DNA from: Mucilaginibacter sp.
GTDB lineage: Bacteria > Bacteroidota > Bacteroidia > Sphingobacteriales > Sphingobacteriaceae
NCBI RefSeq assembly: GCF_025359345.1
Contig: NZ_JANYGQ010000028.1
Span: 248,001 to 312,000 of the forward strand
Length of the DNA: 64,000 bases
Reading direction: 5' to 3'
The translations under genes and the position numbers were made by a program. Below the pieces are notes generated by a model, which worked only from the letters and a program-made list of their open reading frames with translations, made no database searches and had not been told where the DNA came from. Shown piece by piece: positions 16,988 to 26,767 of the stretch. The stretch's first letter is position 1, and the number at the start of each line of letters is the position of its first letter.

Positions 16988-17901
16988 GATATGGTTTTAA
17001 TGGGATAGCCCAGGTTTTTACTGTTTTTGCCATGAGTGAAATTCCACCACGTAGCCTTTAGCAGCATTGATATAAAATTAAAGTTTTTATCTTTTATATA
17101 CGATAAAATATTGCGAGGGACTACTAACAAAACAAAGTAAGGATAAAAAACAAGTTTGCTAACAAAAGGGGCATTGCGCCTGATAAACAATATGCGGTTG
17201 CGGTTCATAAAGTATTCTTTAAGCTTGCTTTTTTTGCCTACCGATACCGATTCTTTGTGGTAAATAAGGGCCTCGGTACAAACCCAGGCTTCATATCCTG
17301 CCCGCTTAATATGCTCGCACCAGTCAACCTCTTCATAATATAAAAAGAAGTTCTCGCTCATCAGTCCCGCCTTTGCAATGGCGTCTTTGCGTATCATCAT
17401 AGCAGCGCCGTGGCAATACGCAGTAGGAGCGGTGATGTTATTATATTGGCCGGTATCCTTTTCGCGCAGACCTATGCAGCTATTTCGGCAGGTATAATAG
17501 TTCATTTGGGTATAACCAGCATATTGAATCAAATTTTTATCGCTGTAATATTTTATCATGGGCGATATCATGCCGGCTTCCGGCTTTGAATCCATTACCG
17601 CAACCAATTTCTCAATTAATCTGGCGGTAAACTCGGTATCGTTATTTACCAAAAAAAGGTAATCGCCCGTAGCTTCTTTTATACCCAGGTTATTACCCCC
17701 CGCAAAACCCAGGTTTTCTTCGGATCGGATAAACTTAACCTGTGAGTAATTGGCCTGCCAGTTGTTTATGGATATTACTTTGCTGCCATTATCAACTACG
17801 ATAATTTCCAGGTTCTGATAAGTAGCCGGGATTGATCGTAACAGTTCTTCAGTAACCTTAGGCTGGTTAAAATTTACAGTAATAATAGAGACCTTCTTCA
17901 T
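16984..17901 (-). CDS. Glycosyltransferase family 2, rhamnosyltransferase-like
   Basis: The 305-residue soluble GT-A enzyme resembles dTDP-rhamnosyl and related transferases of the WcaA/RfbN type. It has VSIITVNFNQPKVTEELLRS at the N terminus, the signature NLGFAGGNNLGI, and the metal-site strand FLVNNDTEF. Later blocks are HGAAMMIRKDAI and YEEVDWCEH. A hydrophobic segment near residue 245 may anchor it at the membrane. It overlaps the following gene by ATGA and starts 15 bases after the NRPS gene, suggesting joint translation. The acceptor is presumably the growing repeat unit. Confidence 0.85.
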   Translation of the reverse strand: MKKVSIITVNFNQPKVTEELLRSIPATYQNLEIIVVDNGSKVISINNWQANYSQVKFIRSEENLGFAGGNNLGIKEATGDYLFLVNNDTEFTARLIEKLVAVMDSKPEAGMISPMIKYYSDKNLIQYAGYTQMNYYTCRNSCIGLREKDTGQYNNITAPTAYCHGAAMMIRKDAIAKAGLMSENFFLYYEEVDWCEHIKRAGYEAWVCTEALIYHKESVSVGKKSKLKEYFMNRNRILFIRRNAPFVSKLVFYPYFVLLVVPRNILSYIKDKNFNFISMLLKATWWNFTHGKNSKNLGYPIKTIS

Positions 17902-17916
17902 CCTGGTTTAACAGAA

Positions 17917-20571
17917 TTATTCTTTTGAAGCCCTGTCCAGGCATTTTTGAAGCACAACTGCAAATTCTTTATCATTGGGTGGGGCAAATATGGTGTTGTG
18001 TTCGCCGGGTATATCATGTATGTTTACACCTTTAAGGGCAAATTTCTTCCATCCCATAAATTCATAATCATCCATGTAAAAAGTGCGTTTTTTAGCTCTG
18101 AAAAGGTCCACGGTAATTTCCAGTGGTTTCTGGAAATAATTGCGTTTTGCCTTTGCGCTTGCCTCATCAATCTCGTTATCATAGGCGAAAAAGCCTTTCT
18201 GATTTTCGGTATTGCCCGTTATTTTCCACCATGCGCGTATGATGCGGCGGCGTATCAGTTCGCTTTTATATTTAAATATGCCTTTAGGATCTTCCGCCAT
18301 CAATGCAAAACTGTTAAACAGCTTCATAAACCCAAGCCGTACGCGGTTAAAGGTTCGTTTTACCGGCGGATCAAATATGTCAGTCTGCTTGGCGTAAGTA
18401 TCAAACACGGCCAGCATTTTCACTTCTTTGCCGGCAGCTAATAGTTGGTGGGCCATCTCGTAAGCTATAGTGCCACCGAGCGAGTACCCTGCCAATGCAT
18501 ACGGCCCGGTTGGATTTTGGGCCACAATCTCGGCAATATAATTAGCTGCAATTTCTTCCATTACATCCAATGGTTCATCAATTCCGTTCAAGCCGCGGGC
18601 CTGCAAGCCAAACACAGGCTGGTCGTCGTCCATGTTCATTGCTAATGCATTAAACAATAATACATTTAAGCCTGCGCCATGCACAATGTACAAAGGCATT
18701 TTTGTGCCGTTGGGCTTTATATGAACCAGCGAGTCCCAGGTAATAGATTTTGAATCGATGTTCAGCATCAGCGACAGTTTCTCGATGGTTGAATGCTCAA
18801 ACAATGTAGCAAGCGGCAAGCGCTTGCCGGTGAGTTTTTCAATCCGAGCCATTATCTGTACGGCCACCAATGAACGTCCACCGAGCTCGAAAAAGTTATC
18901 GTAAATACTGATCTTCTCAAGCCCCATCAATTCCTGCCAAATCTCAGCAACCTGATTTTCAATTTCAGTGCGTGGTGCAACGTATTCACCGAGCCGGGCA
19001 ATAGTGTTGTAGTCGGGTTTAGGCAGTGCTTTCCGGTCTATCTTGCCGTTTGGCGTAATAGGGATGGCCGTCATCACCACAAAATCATCGGGCACCATGT
19101 ATTCGGGCAGCACAGCCAGTAGAGCTTGCTGCCAGTTATGGATTTTCTTTTTTAAGTCTGTATCGCTGCCTTCTTCCTCTAATACCAAGTAACCCACCAA
19201 ACGCGGGTCGCCGGGGATGTCTTCGCGGGCTATAACAACGGCTTGTTTTATGTCATCCTCTTTAACAAGGGCGTGTTCAATTTCTTCCAACTCTATGCGG
19301 TAACCGCGTACTTTCACCTGGTGGTCCATACGGCCGAGGCAAACAATGTCGCCATCTTCCTTATATCGTCCCAAATCCCCGGTCCGGTACATTTTGTCGC
19401 CCGGTTTGCCCGAAAACGGATTGTCGATAAACCTTTCGGCTGTAAGTTCAGGACGGTTCAGATAGCCCGCAGCAACGCCATCGCCACCAATAATAATCTC
19501 GCCTATCGAGCCATCAGTAAGATTATTTAAATTTTCATCAACAATATATACCTGCGTATTGTCAATAGGTTTACCTATTGTTATATCGTTGTCGCTTTCA
19601 ATAAGCTTTATAGTACTCCATATGGTGGTTTCAGTAGGGCCGTACATATTCCACAGCTGGCTCGTGCGTACAGTTAACTTCCCAACCAAATCTTTTGGCA
19701 ACGCCTCGCCACCGCAAAGAATTTTTAGCGGCAGTAGTTTTTCCCAGCCGGCTTCCAGCATCATGCGCCAGGTATAAGGCGTAGCCTGCATAAAGGTTAT
19801 GCCGTCGTTTTTTACCATGTCAAACAAAATGCGGCCATCTTTTGCAGTATCCGAGTTTGTCAGGGTTATTTCGGCGCCGCAAATAAGCGGCAGGTAAAGC
19901 TCAAGACCGGCAATATCAAATGATATAGTAGTAACGGTTAGTATTTTGTCAGAGGCAGTCATTGCCGGCTCTTTTTGCATGCTTAGCAAAAAATTCACCA
20001 GGTTAAAGTGTCTTATCTGTACGCCTTTTGGTTTACCCGTCGAACCTGATGTGTAAAGCACATAGGCCAGGTCATCCCCGGTTATTTCAACACGTGGTTC
20101 ATCGCCGGTGTAGCTTCCAAATTTTTCAAGTGCATCTTCAATCAATATTTCCGAAGCGGTTGACGCAAAATGGTTATGATATTTTTTTGAGGTGATTAAT
20201 ATTTTAGCTGAAGAGTCATCCAGCATAAATTCAACCCTGTCTTTTGGATATTCAGGATCGAGGGGGATATAAGCCGCGCCCGATTTTAAAATAGCTAATA
20301 GCGAGATAATCATCTCCGGTGAGCGGTCAAGGGCCAGACCAATAATATCGCCGGATTTTATTCCATTATCGATAAGTATTTTGGCCAGTTTGTTTGAGCT
20401 TTCGTAAACCTCTTTATAAGTAAGGTTACGGCCATGGAACTTAATGGCAACCTTATTTGCATATTTTTTAGCGCACTCATTAACAAAATGCGGCAGCGCT
20501 TTTTCCCGGGGGTATTCTGCAACGGTATCGTTATAGCTGTTCGTATTTTCTAAATGTACAGGGGCACTCAT
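17917..20571 (-). CDS. Nonribosomal peptide synthetase-like protein, A-PCP-TE, predicted glycine-activating
   Basis: The 884-residue protein has an adenylation domain (about 20-515), a peptidyl carrier domain with phosphopantetheine site Ser567 (FELGGRSL), and an alpha/beta-hydrolase thioesterase (about 610-884) with Ser697 (GYSLGG), Asp724 (FDTY) and His858 (PGEHN). There is no condensation domain. Adenylation motifs include LYTSGSTGKPKG, NMYGPTETT and NGKIDRKAL. Aligning by eye with PheA gives the specificity code D-I-L-Q-L-G-M-I-W-K, which matches the glycine code as I remember it. The protein is a paralogue of the last three domains of the C-A-PCP-TE enzyme at 32323. It lies among glycosyltransferases, so glycyl transfer to a sugar is possible but unproven. 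Confidence 0.88.
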   Translation of the reverse strand: MSAPVHLENTNSYNDTVAEYPREKALPHFVNECAKKYANKVAIKFHGRNLTYKEVYESSNKLAKILIDNGIKSGDIIGLALDRSPEMIISLLAILKSGAAYIPLDPEYPKDRVEFMLDDSSAKILITSKKYHNHFASTASEILIEDALEKFGSYTGDEPRVEITGDDLAYVLYTSGSTGKPKGVQIRHFNLVNFLLSMQKEPAMTASDKILTVTTISFDIAGLELYLPLICGAEITLTNSDTAKDGRILFDMVKNDGITFMQATPYTWRMMLEAGWEKLLPLKILCGGEALPKDLVGKLTVRTSQLWNMYGPTETTIWSTIKLIESDNDITIGKPIDNTQVYIVDENLNNLTDGSIGEIIIGGDGVAAGYLNRPELTAERFIDNPFSGKPGDKMYRTGDLGRYKEDGDIVCLGRMDHQVKVRGYRIELEEIEHALVKEDDIKQAVVIAREDIPGDPRLVGYLVLEEEGSDTDLKKKIHNWQQALLAVLPEYMVPDDFVVMTAIPITPNGKIDRKALPKPDYNTIARLGEYVAPRTEIENQVAEIWQELMGLEKISIYDNFFELGGRSLVAVQIMARIEKLTGKRLPLATLFEHSTIEKLSLMLNIDSKSITWDSLVHIKPNGTKMPLYIVHGAGLNVLLFNALAMNMDDDQPVFGLQARGLNGIDEPLDVMEEIAANYIAEIVAQNPTGPYALAGYSLGGTIAYEMAHQLLAAGKEVKMLAVFDTYAKQTDIFDPPVKRTFNRVRLGFMKLFNSFALMAEDPKGIFKYKSELIRRRIIRAWWKITGNTENQKGFFAYDNEIDEASAKAKRNYFQKPLEITVDLFRAKKRTFYMDDYEFMGWKKFALKGVNIHDIPGEHNTIFAPPNDKEFAVVLQKCLDRASKE

Positions 20572-20668
20572 TTCTTAAAATAATAGCTGGTTTAATTTAT
20601 AACCAATATTTCTGCTTAAATATAGAATTTTACTTTAAAAGTAACCAGAATATTACAATCAGGAATAC

Positions 20669-21853
20669 TTATTTAGCGCTGTGTGTATGTGGTGTGTGTA
20701 TAAATTTCTTATTAGCACCCTTTAACTTAAATAATAACAACAGCATCGTAAAAAATATTACCGGTATGCGTATTAATGCACCAAAAAAATCCTTGTTATA
20801 AAAGCTTACCGGTATCGCTATTAAAATGCCTGTGTAGCAGCAAACAGTTGCAATAAGCCAAAGGTGCCAGTCTGGCCCGATACCGGGCAATAGAAAAGAC
20901 ACCAGCAGCATAAAGGGCATCAACCCAAGCATTAACACACGCGGTAAAATAGACAATTGGTACACTTCGTTCAAATAATCAAATTTGCCTTTAAACAATG
21001 CCGAAAATGCGGTGCTGCCATATTTTTTGAGCAGGTTAAATTGCGCTGAAAGCCAGCGGCGCCTTTGCTTCTTAAATACTTCCTTGTTGCTTACCTTTTC
21101 GTCGTATATCAGTGCCTTATCAGCATAAGCAACACCAATTCTATCATTTGTTAGCAACAGTCCCATTTCTTTGTCAAAGCCGCCTACCGCATCAATACGC
21201 ATCATCACATCGGTAAACGTTTTATAGTCCAAAGCCATGCCAGAACCGATAATTGCTGCAGAAAGATTGAAAACCCGCTGAGATTTCCGAAAAATGTGGT
21301 TATTTACCTCTTCGCTGATGGCATCAAGCACTGCTACAGAGGTATTTGTGTTTTTGGCAACCCGGTGCCCCTGTATAACTTTTTCCCCACTTTGCAGGTA
21401 ATTGTTTATCTGGTATAGAAAATCGGGGGCCGCAACGTTGTCTATATCAAACACAATTGCCGCGTCAAAACCGGCTTCGGTATTCTCAATGGCTCTATGC
21501 AATGCCTTTGATTTGGTGCTGCTTTCAAATACAACCTCCAGCACCTGCAGGGGCATTTGTTTTAGTTTGGCAATAGTAGCCGGCTGTAGCGAATCGGCTA
21601 TTACGCAGATATGGAATTTATCTTTAGGATAATCAAGGGTAACGGCATTGGCAGCTGAGTTTAATATGATCTCATCTTCTTTGTACGAACAGATGTAGAT
21701 TACAAATTTTGCAAGCCTATCACTTTTTGTCGGTACTTTTACCGGTACCAGTTTACCAGCCACCGAAAAAATAAACAAGTACAGGCTGTAAATACCGAGG
21801 TATACAAAAAGTACACTTGTAATAATTGCTGCTATAAGCCTAATGATTTCCAT
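20669..21853 (-). CDS. Processive-type membrane glycosyltransferase family 2
   Basis: The 394-residue protein has an N-terminal membrane helix (about 5-32), a GT-A domain and two to three C-terminal membrane helices. The metal-binding strand is FDIDNVAAPDF. The QxxRW motif (QRRRWLSAQ) places it with cellulose- or chitin-synthase-like enzymes. DKEMGLLLTNDR may include the catalytic acid. It lies 68 bases after the glycosyltransferase at 21922 and 97 bases before the A-PCP-TE gene, all on the minus strand. It probably extends or initiates a polysaccharide chain; the sugar is unknown. Confidence 0.84.
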   Translation of the reverse strand: MEIIRLIAAIITSVLFVYLGIYSLYLFIFSVAGKLVPVKVPTKSDRLAKFVIYICSYKEDEIILNSAANAVTLDYPKDKFHICVIADSLQPATIAKLKQMPLQVLEVVFESSTKSKALHRAIENTEAGFDAAIVFDIDNVAAPDFLYQINNYLQSGEKVIQGHRVAKNTNTSVAVLDAISEEVNNHIFRKSQRVFNLSAAIIGSGMALDYKTFTDVMMRIDAVGGFDKEMGLLLTNDRIGVAYADKALIYDEKVSNKEVFKKQRRRWLSAQFNLLKKYGSTAFSALFKGKFDYLNEVYQLSILPRVLMLGLMPFMLLVSFLLPGIGPDWHLWLIATVCCYTGILIAIPVSFYNKDFFGALIRIPVIFFTMLLLLFKLKGANKKFIHTPHTHSAK

Positions 21854-21921
21854 ATGTTATGCTTTATACGCAAATTTTGCGCAAACGATTGCTTTTTATG
21901 TAATTTTTTCCGGAGACACAC

Positions 21922-23133
21922 TTAAATACCATGTTTTTTATCAAAATTGATTTGCAAAAGGCTTTTTATTTCATCTATACGATGTTCCCATGTATTATCT
22001 GCAGCCATTTCCAGGCGTCTTTTCTGCAGTTCAGGCGTGTCATTTAAAGCCATTTTAATAGCAGCCGAAAATTCTTTGGCATTGGTACAGTAGGGTACGG
22101 TATCGGCAGTAAAATCTTTCAAATCAGGGTTAAAATCAGTTGAAACCACAGGTCGACCCGAACCCAGATATTCAAAAAGCTTTAGCGGAAATATATCGCT
22201 GCTTACCTCATCTTTTTTAAAGGGGATTATTGCTACATCGAAACCCTTTAACACCGCGGGTAACTCATCATACGGTACCGGGCCTGTCAAAAAAAGGTTT
22301 GGTGCCTTATATTCCTCTTCTTTTATGTAGTAACGGTCGATAGGCCCTGTCATCACAAAACTCTTGTCGCGGTTGGCTTTAAAAAGCTCCTGCATCAAAT
22401 CGTAATCTATCCGCCGTTCAATAGCGCCAAAATAGCCGATAATAGGTTTGGGTATGCCTTCTAATATTTTTGATTCTGCCAAATCGGGATCAAGAGTTTT
22501 TGAACTGTGGCTGATGTTGGCTGCGTTGGGTACAAAATAAGCATTTGGGTTTAATAAAGCTTTCTTATTGCGCAGTTCCTTGCTGGTGCAAATCACCATG
22601 TCCACATTTTTCACCAGGATATCTTCGGATATTAAGCCATGTTTGGTTTGATAAGGCTCAATAATAGGGTCCACACAGTGGTAAACGCTTAACGTTGGAT
22701 TTAACAGCTTGTGCAGCGTCGGCAGCGTGAAATTGTATGAATTTATGTAGATATAGTCGGTGATCTTCAAGTTCTCGATCACCTTCTTTACCCGCGAGCC
22801 AACTATCCATTCATTTAAATTCAAAGCCATCCGGTATATTTTGCCCTCGGGCAGCATATTGATAGACGGGACAGGAGGGGAGATGATGATTTTTAAGTTC
22901 GGATTATCAGTTTCTATAATGCTGTTCTTAGCCGAAAAGAAATGTGGCCTCCGACTTTTAAAGCCGGGCGTATTCTTAAACTGTAAATAGTCGCGCCAGG
23001 TGTACGGCCTGTCAACATAGTAAACAAAGTTGTCCTTTGCCAAGAGTTTAGCCATGGTATAATTGGTGGATTCCAATTTACCATCAAACTGCATTTGCGA
23101 GAAGATGATTATATTTTTCTTTTGAAGGCTCAT
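21922..23133 (-). CDS. GT-B glycosyltransferase (family 1/4-like)
   Basis: The 403-residue protein has a two-lobed GT-B pattern. Its C-terminal lobe holds IGYFGAIERRIDYDLM, GPVPYDELPAVLKGFDVAIIPF and LKLFEYLGSGRPVVSTDF, the donor-nucleotide EX7E-like region. I start at the ATG at 23133 (MSLQKKNIIIFSQMQF); the open frame extends back to a TTG at 23166 inside an upstream repeat. It is expected to add a sugar during repeat-unit assembly. It follows the flippase gene after a 141-base gap containing an inverted repeat. Confidence 0.84.
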   Translation of the reverse strand: MSLQKKNIIIFSQMQFDGKLESTNYTMAKLLAKDNFVYYVDRPYTWRDYLQFKNTPGFKSRRPHFFSAKNSIIETDNPNLKIIISPPVPSINMLPEGKIYRMALNLNEWIVGSRVKKVIENLKITDYIYINSYNFTLPTLHKLLNPTLSVYHCVDPIIEPYQTKHGLISEDILVKNVDMVICTSKELRNKKALLNPNAYFVPNAANISHSSKTLDPDLAESKILEGIPKPIIGYFGAIERRIDYDLMQELFKANRDKSFVMTGPIDRYYIKEEEYKAPNLFLTGPVPYDELPAVLKGFDVAIIPFKKDEVSSDIFPLKLFEYLGSGRPVVSTDFNPDLKDFTADTVPYCTNAKEFSAAIKMALNDTPELQKRRLEMAADNTWEHRIDEIKSLLQINFDKKHGI

Positions 23134-23166
23134 GTAAAAATCAGGGGTGTTTTTTAAGAGAATCAA

Positions 23167-23275
23167 GAAATTAAGAACCAGGAGTCAAGATAGCTATATT
23201 TAAGATTTCAATTTAAAAGATAAATCATTTTTTAACGAACAATTCCTTTTTTTCCTGGTGCCTGGTTCTTGACTC
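23167..23275. repeat. AGAACCAGGAGTCAAGA inverted repeat
   Basis: AAGAACCAGGAGTCAAGA near 23173-23190 is mirrored by CCTGGTTCTTGACTCT near 23260-23275, enclosing about 70 AT-rich bases. It lies between the glycosyltransferase and flippase genes and could form a hairpin in their transcript. Confidence 0.65.
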
Positions 23276-24609
23276 TATTTTCTTTTTCTATACTTATCAA
23301 CCAGCTCAATCACCAGGTGTTTAGTTTCAACAAAGCCCATTTTTATAATGCCAAACATGGTAAAGTTTAAATATTTACGCAATACCCAATACCCATAAAT
23401 TACGCCTGACAAAAAGGTAAATATAGAAGCAATAGCGACACCATACAGATTATGGAATATGGCAATTCCGGCAAAATCGCCCGCGATGTTTACAATCAGC
23501 ATAATAACCACTTTGGTCATATTAATATGGGGCTTATTCAGCATGTCCAGCGTTATGCCAAAAAAACGGTCAACCGGCATTAACAGGGCAAAGCACATAA
23601 ATATGCGGAAAACGTTTGAGGCATAAGTATTTGCATACTGATGGCCGCCTAAAATGTCGATCACAAGGTCGGCAAAAATAAACGACCCAAGTGTTACCGG
23701 TACTATCAGCCAGGTTAATATGCCTGCATATTTTTTGAGTATATAGGTAAGCTGTTTTTTATCGTCGTGGTTTACAGCAGTCGACATAGCGGGAAGCGCT
23801 GTCGCTACAAAACTCCTTAGCGGTATTTCAATTACCTCCATCAGCCTTTGCGGCAGGTAATAAATACCTACCACTGTGGCATCGGTAAACATAAAGTTGA
23901 TAATATAGGTGTCCGAACTTCTCAGCAGGTACGAGCTAACTGAAGTGCCCACACTGTATTTGCCAAAATTGGCGAGCTGCCTGACGCTCTCTTTTGTCTT
24001 ATACTTTATTGCCCCAATTTTTGTCCAACCCCTTACTATGGCAAACAGGCTGGTTATCATAGCGGTTGAACAATAGGCAATAATGATGACCGGAAACGTT
24101 GTACGGTGGATGAAGATTAAGAAAAGGATTAATATCAAATAACACCCCTGCCACATCAGCTGCAATAAAAATATTCGATCGAAACGTTCTTCGGCTTGTA
24201 GTATCCACAATGCTACGCTCGATGGCAGAGTACTGAAGAATATAACCGCGAACCATTTAATAGTAAGTTCGGTTGTTGCGTGACCATGATAAAAAAGAAA
24301 CGCTAAAAGGCTTATAAGGCCCAGTATGCTGGTTAATATAAAGGCAATGTACCATGTTGAGCCGGCTACTTCCTTTGCTTTGTCCTCGTCGGCGCCCGAG
24401 TAAAATTTAACCAGCGATGTTTGCAAAAAGCCGCTCCTGAACAGGTTGGCCAGTGTAAATGTGGTTAAAAAAATAATCCAGTGGCTAAAGTCTGGCTTAG
24501 TCATGTACCTGGCAAGCAGACCTACGGTAACCATACCGACAACCGGCATTACTGCATTACTTGCTAACGAAAGGGTATGTTTGTTTAATAATTTCTCAAA
24601 TACCGCCAT
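23275..24609 (-). CDS. Polysaccharide flippase (Wzx/PST, MOP superfamily)
   Basis: The 444-residue integral membrane protein has about 12 hydrophobic segments. It begins MAVFEKLLNKHTLSLASNAV, followed by the usual first helices of polysaccharide biosynthesis exporters. It would flip undecaprenyl-linked repeat units across the inner membrane. Its start codon overlaps the stop of the acetyltransferase gene by one base, indicating translational coupling. Together with the O-antigen ligase/polymerase and the Wzc-like protein it points to a Wzx/Wzy-dependent pathway. Confidence 0.86.
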   Translation of the reverse strand: MAVFEKLLNKHTLSLASNAVMPVVGMVTVGLLARYMTKPDFSHWIIFLTTFTLANLFRSGFLQTSLVKFYSGADEDKAKEVAGSTWYIAFILTSILGLISLLAFLFYHGHATTELTIKWFAVIFFSTLPSSVALWILQAEERFDRIFLLQLMWQGCYLILILFLIFIHRTTFPVIIIAYCSTAMITSLFAIVRGWTKIGAIKYKTKESVRQLANFGKYSVGTSVSSYLLRSSDTYIINFMFTDATVVGIYYLPQRLMEVIEIPLRSFVATALPAMSTAVNHDDKKQLTYILKKYAGILTWLIVPVTLGSFIFADLVIDILGGHQYANTYASNVFRIFMCFALLMPVDRFFGITLDMLNKPHINMTKVVIMLIVNIAGDFAGIAIFHNLYGVAIASIFTFLSGVIYGYWVLRKYLNFTMFGIIKMGFVETKHLVIELVDKYRKRK

Positions 24610-25223
24610 TATATTTTTTCCCAGCTGTTGGTTTCAGAATTGTATCTTTTTATCACGCGGGCGGGGTTACCCACGGCAACAGAAAATTGGGGTATATCTT
24701 TTGTTACTACACTGCCTGCACCAATAACAGCATGTTTGCCTATGGTTACACCAGCGGTTATTACACAGTTTGCGCCAATCCAAACATCGTCGGCAATGGT
24801 AATTTGTTTGGTTACCACTTTTTGGATGCGGGGAGGCATAGTTACATCCTCGTAACCATGGTTAAGGCCCGATATTACTATGTTTTGGGCAAGCATTACA
24901 TAATTACCAATAGTTACAGGGCCTATAATCACATTGCTTAAGCCAATGCCGCAATTATTGCCGATAATAACATCGCCAACGCCATTGTTTATAGTAGCAA
25001 AATCTTCAATTATACAGTTATTGCCTATTTCAAATTTATTAAAAGGGAACAGGTCCATCCGGCTGTTAAATCTTATCACCGTGTTTGTGCCACGCTTGTG
25101 TACAAACGGGTTAACAACCAGGCGTGTCCATAACCTTGGCTTCGACTGGCCGCTGGGTATTAGCATCCAATGCGCTATTTTTTTAAGCTTCGGATTCGAT
25201 TTTATACTCGATAGTAAGGACAT
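24609..25223 (-). CDS. Left-handed beta-helix acyltransferase (WbbJ/CysE-like)
   Basis: The 204-residue protein has hexapeptide repeats (IGNNCIIEDFATINNGVGDV, VIIGPVTIGNYVMLAQNI, WIGANCVITAGVTIGKHAVI) forming a trimeric left-handed beta-helix. Active-site His candidates lie in SGLNHGYEDV. The family O-acetylates sugars using acetyl-CoA; an acetyl group on the polysaccharide repeat is the likely product. The first 41 bases overlap the end of the O-antigen ligase gene in another frame. A stop/start overlap links it to the flippase. Confidence 0.88.
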   Translation of the reverse strand: MSLLSSIKSNPKLKKIAHWMLIPSGQSKPRLWTRLVVNPFVHKRGTNTVIRFNSRMDLFPFNKFEIGNNCIIEDFATINNGVGDVIIGNNCGIGLSNVIIGPVTIGNYVMLAQNIVISGLNHGYEDVTMPPRIQKVVTKQITIADDVWIGANCVITAGVTIGKHAVIGAGSVVTKDIPQFSVAVGNPARVIKRYNSETNSWEKI

Positions 25224-26745
25224 CCCTTTTGTTTTTTTTGCTTATGATTTTAGCTGCGACAACCGGTCTTGGCCAGTTTTTTTGTTTATCCAACCGCATG
25301 GTTACGTTTATTATAGCCATTGCCAGGTAAAACAAAATATTAGTGGGGTATTGTACGAATGCCTGCTGCGGAAAGTTACCAATATCAAGCGCGAAAATTA
25401 TAAGCACCATGGCCATACAGTAGGTTTTCAGTTCAGGGTCTTTGATAATATAATAGTAATAAATTCCTCTTTGCAATATAATAAAGTTGAATGCGCAAAA
25501 TAGTAGCAGCCCAATCCAACCGGTTTCGACAGCAACCCTTACGTACCCGCTATCTGGCGGAAATTTAGCCAGGAATGAGTTTGGTGCAAAACGCTGCCCC
25601 CAAATACCAACCGATCCCAAACCGCCACCAATAGGGTGCGAAAGGATATATGGCTGGATACGGCGCTGATTTTCGGCACGTACGTTATACGAGGCGTCTT
25701 TTGAAGGGTTAAACGCAGTTTGAAAACGCACCAGGCTGGGGTTTGAAGTTGGTACTTTAATTAATACCACCAAAATAAATCCGGCGATAAGCACAGCTAC
25801 CAAAATTCTGCGATTAAATTTCAATATGGCCAGCATACCAATAGCAGCCGGGATTAAAACATATGCTGCCCTGGTACCCGAGTAGAGCATTACCGTCAAA
25901 AAAAAGCATATCAGGCCAACCAATACGCTCTTTTTAAATGGCCTGATGTCGGCAAAAAGAAGTCCGAGGCATAGTATTGAAGCGGCCACCATGTTATAGG
26001 CAAATGTAACCGGGTCTGAAAATATGCCGAACTTACGCATGTGCCCGTAAATAAAAAGCAGGTTCAACCTAAGCGGATCGGAGTTTAGCCACCTGGATTC
26101 AAAGCCAAAAAAGCCAATGTTTTCCTGTACAAACGCGGCCAGCCCGCAGATGAACTCCAATATCAGCCAAACCTTAAACAGTAGCTTGATATAGTCCTTT
26201 GTGCGTATCTGGAATACAAATACAAAGTACAGCAACATTAAAAATGCTACAGTGCGAACGGTGTAAACCCAGGCCAACACTGATGCCGCGGCGGGGTTGA
26301 TTGCTTCAAGCAGGTTGTAAATTAACCAGGCCAGTATAAAATAGCTAATTGGATCGCTAAAATAGGCCCAGTTTCTTTCGTGTTTTTGTTTGATAAAAAA
26401 GCCCAGGATAAGCATATAGGTTAGGGCGTCCATTACCAACCCAACCGGCGTGTCTGGGGGCACCAGGCTTAAAATAAACTGGTAATTAATAAAAAAAGCT
26501 GCTATTATAAAAAGAATGATGCCAAATTTAGGGTAGTTAATAACCCCATAGACCAATGGCAGCCCAATCATGAGTATAAGGATGAGCACACCGGCTACCA
26601 TCCCCTGTTTGGCTATTGCAAAACTTATAAACAATGAACCCAGTAACAGAAAAACGATGACTACAGGCTTTGAAAATTTATGGATAACAATATTTTCCCA
26701 AATTGTTTTTTTAGGTACACTATCTCTTATCCGGTCATCAGTCAT
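25183..26745 (-). CDS. O-antigen ligase/polymerase (Wzy/WaaL-like) membrane protein
   Basis: The 520-residue protein has 10-12 membrane helices and the large periplasmic loop typical of Wzy_C/O-antigen ligase proteins. The loop region carries RRIQPYILSHPIGGGLGSVG and ends in PPDSGYVRVAVETGWIG, the family's His/Gly and Glu/Gly motifs. It would polymerise or ligate lipid-linked repeat units. The last 41 bases overlap the acetyltransferase gene. A 46-codon membrane protein gene is 22 bases upstream. Polymerase versus ligase cannot be separated by sequence here. Confidence 0.84.
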   Translation of the reverse strand: MTDDRIRDSVPKKTIWENIVIHKFSKPVVIVFLLLGSLFISFAIAKQGMVAGVLILILMIGLPLVYGVINYPKFGIILFIIAAFFINYQFILSLVPPDTPVGLVMDALTYMLILGFFIKQKHERNWAYFSDPISYFILAWLIYNLLEAINPAAASVLAWVYTVRTVAFLMLLYFVFVFQIRTKDYIKLLFKVWLILEFICGLAAFVQENIGFFGFESRWLNSDPLRLNLLFIYGHMRKFGIFSDPVTFAYNMVAASILCLGLLFADIRPFKKSVLVGLICFFLTVMLYSGTRAAYVLIPAAIGMLAILKFNRRILVAVLIAGFILVVLIKVPTSNPSLVRFQTAFNPSKDASYNVRAENQRRIQPYILSHPIGGGLGSVGIWGQRFAPNSFLAKFPPDSGYVRVAVETGWIGLLLFCAFNFIILQRGIYYYYIIKDPELKTYCMAMVLIIFALDIGNFPQQAFVQYPTNILFYLAMAIINVTMRLDKQKNWPRPVVAAKIISKKNKRDVLTIEYKIESEA

Positions 26746-26767
26746 CTATCGTTGGCAGTAATAAATA

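Noticed and set aside
25183..26745. Exosortase-associated polysaccharide system
   Set aside because: The ligase resembles Wzy-type proteins of such loci, but no exosortase gene or PEP-CTERM-like sorting signal was seen.
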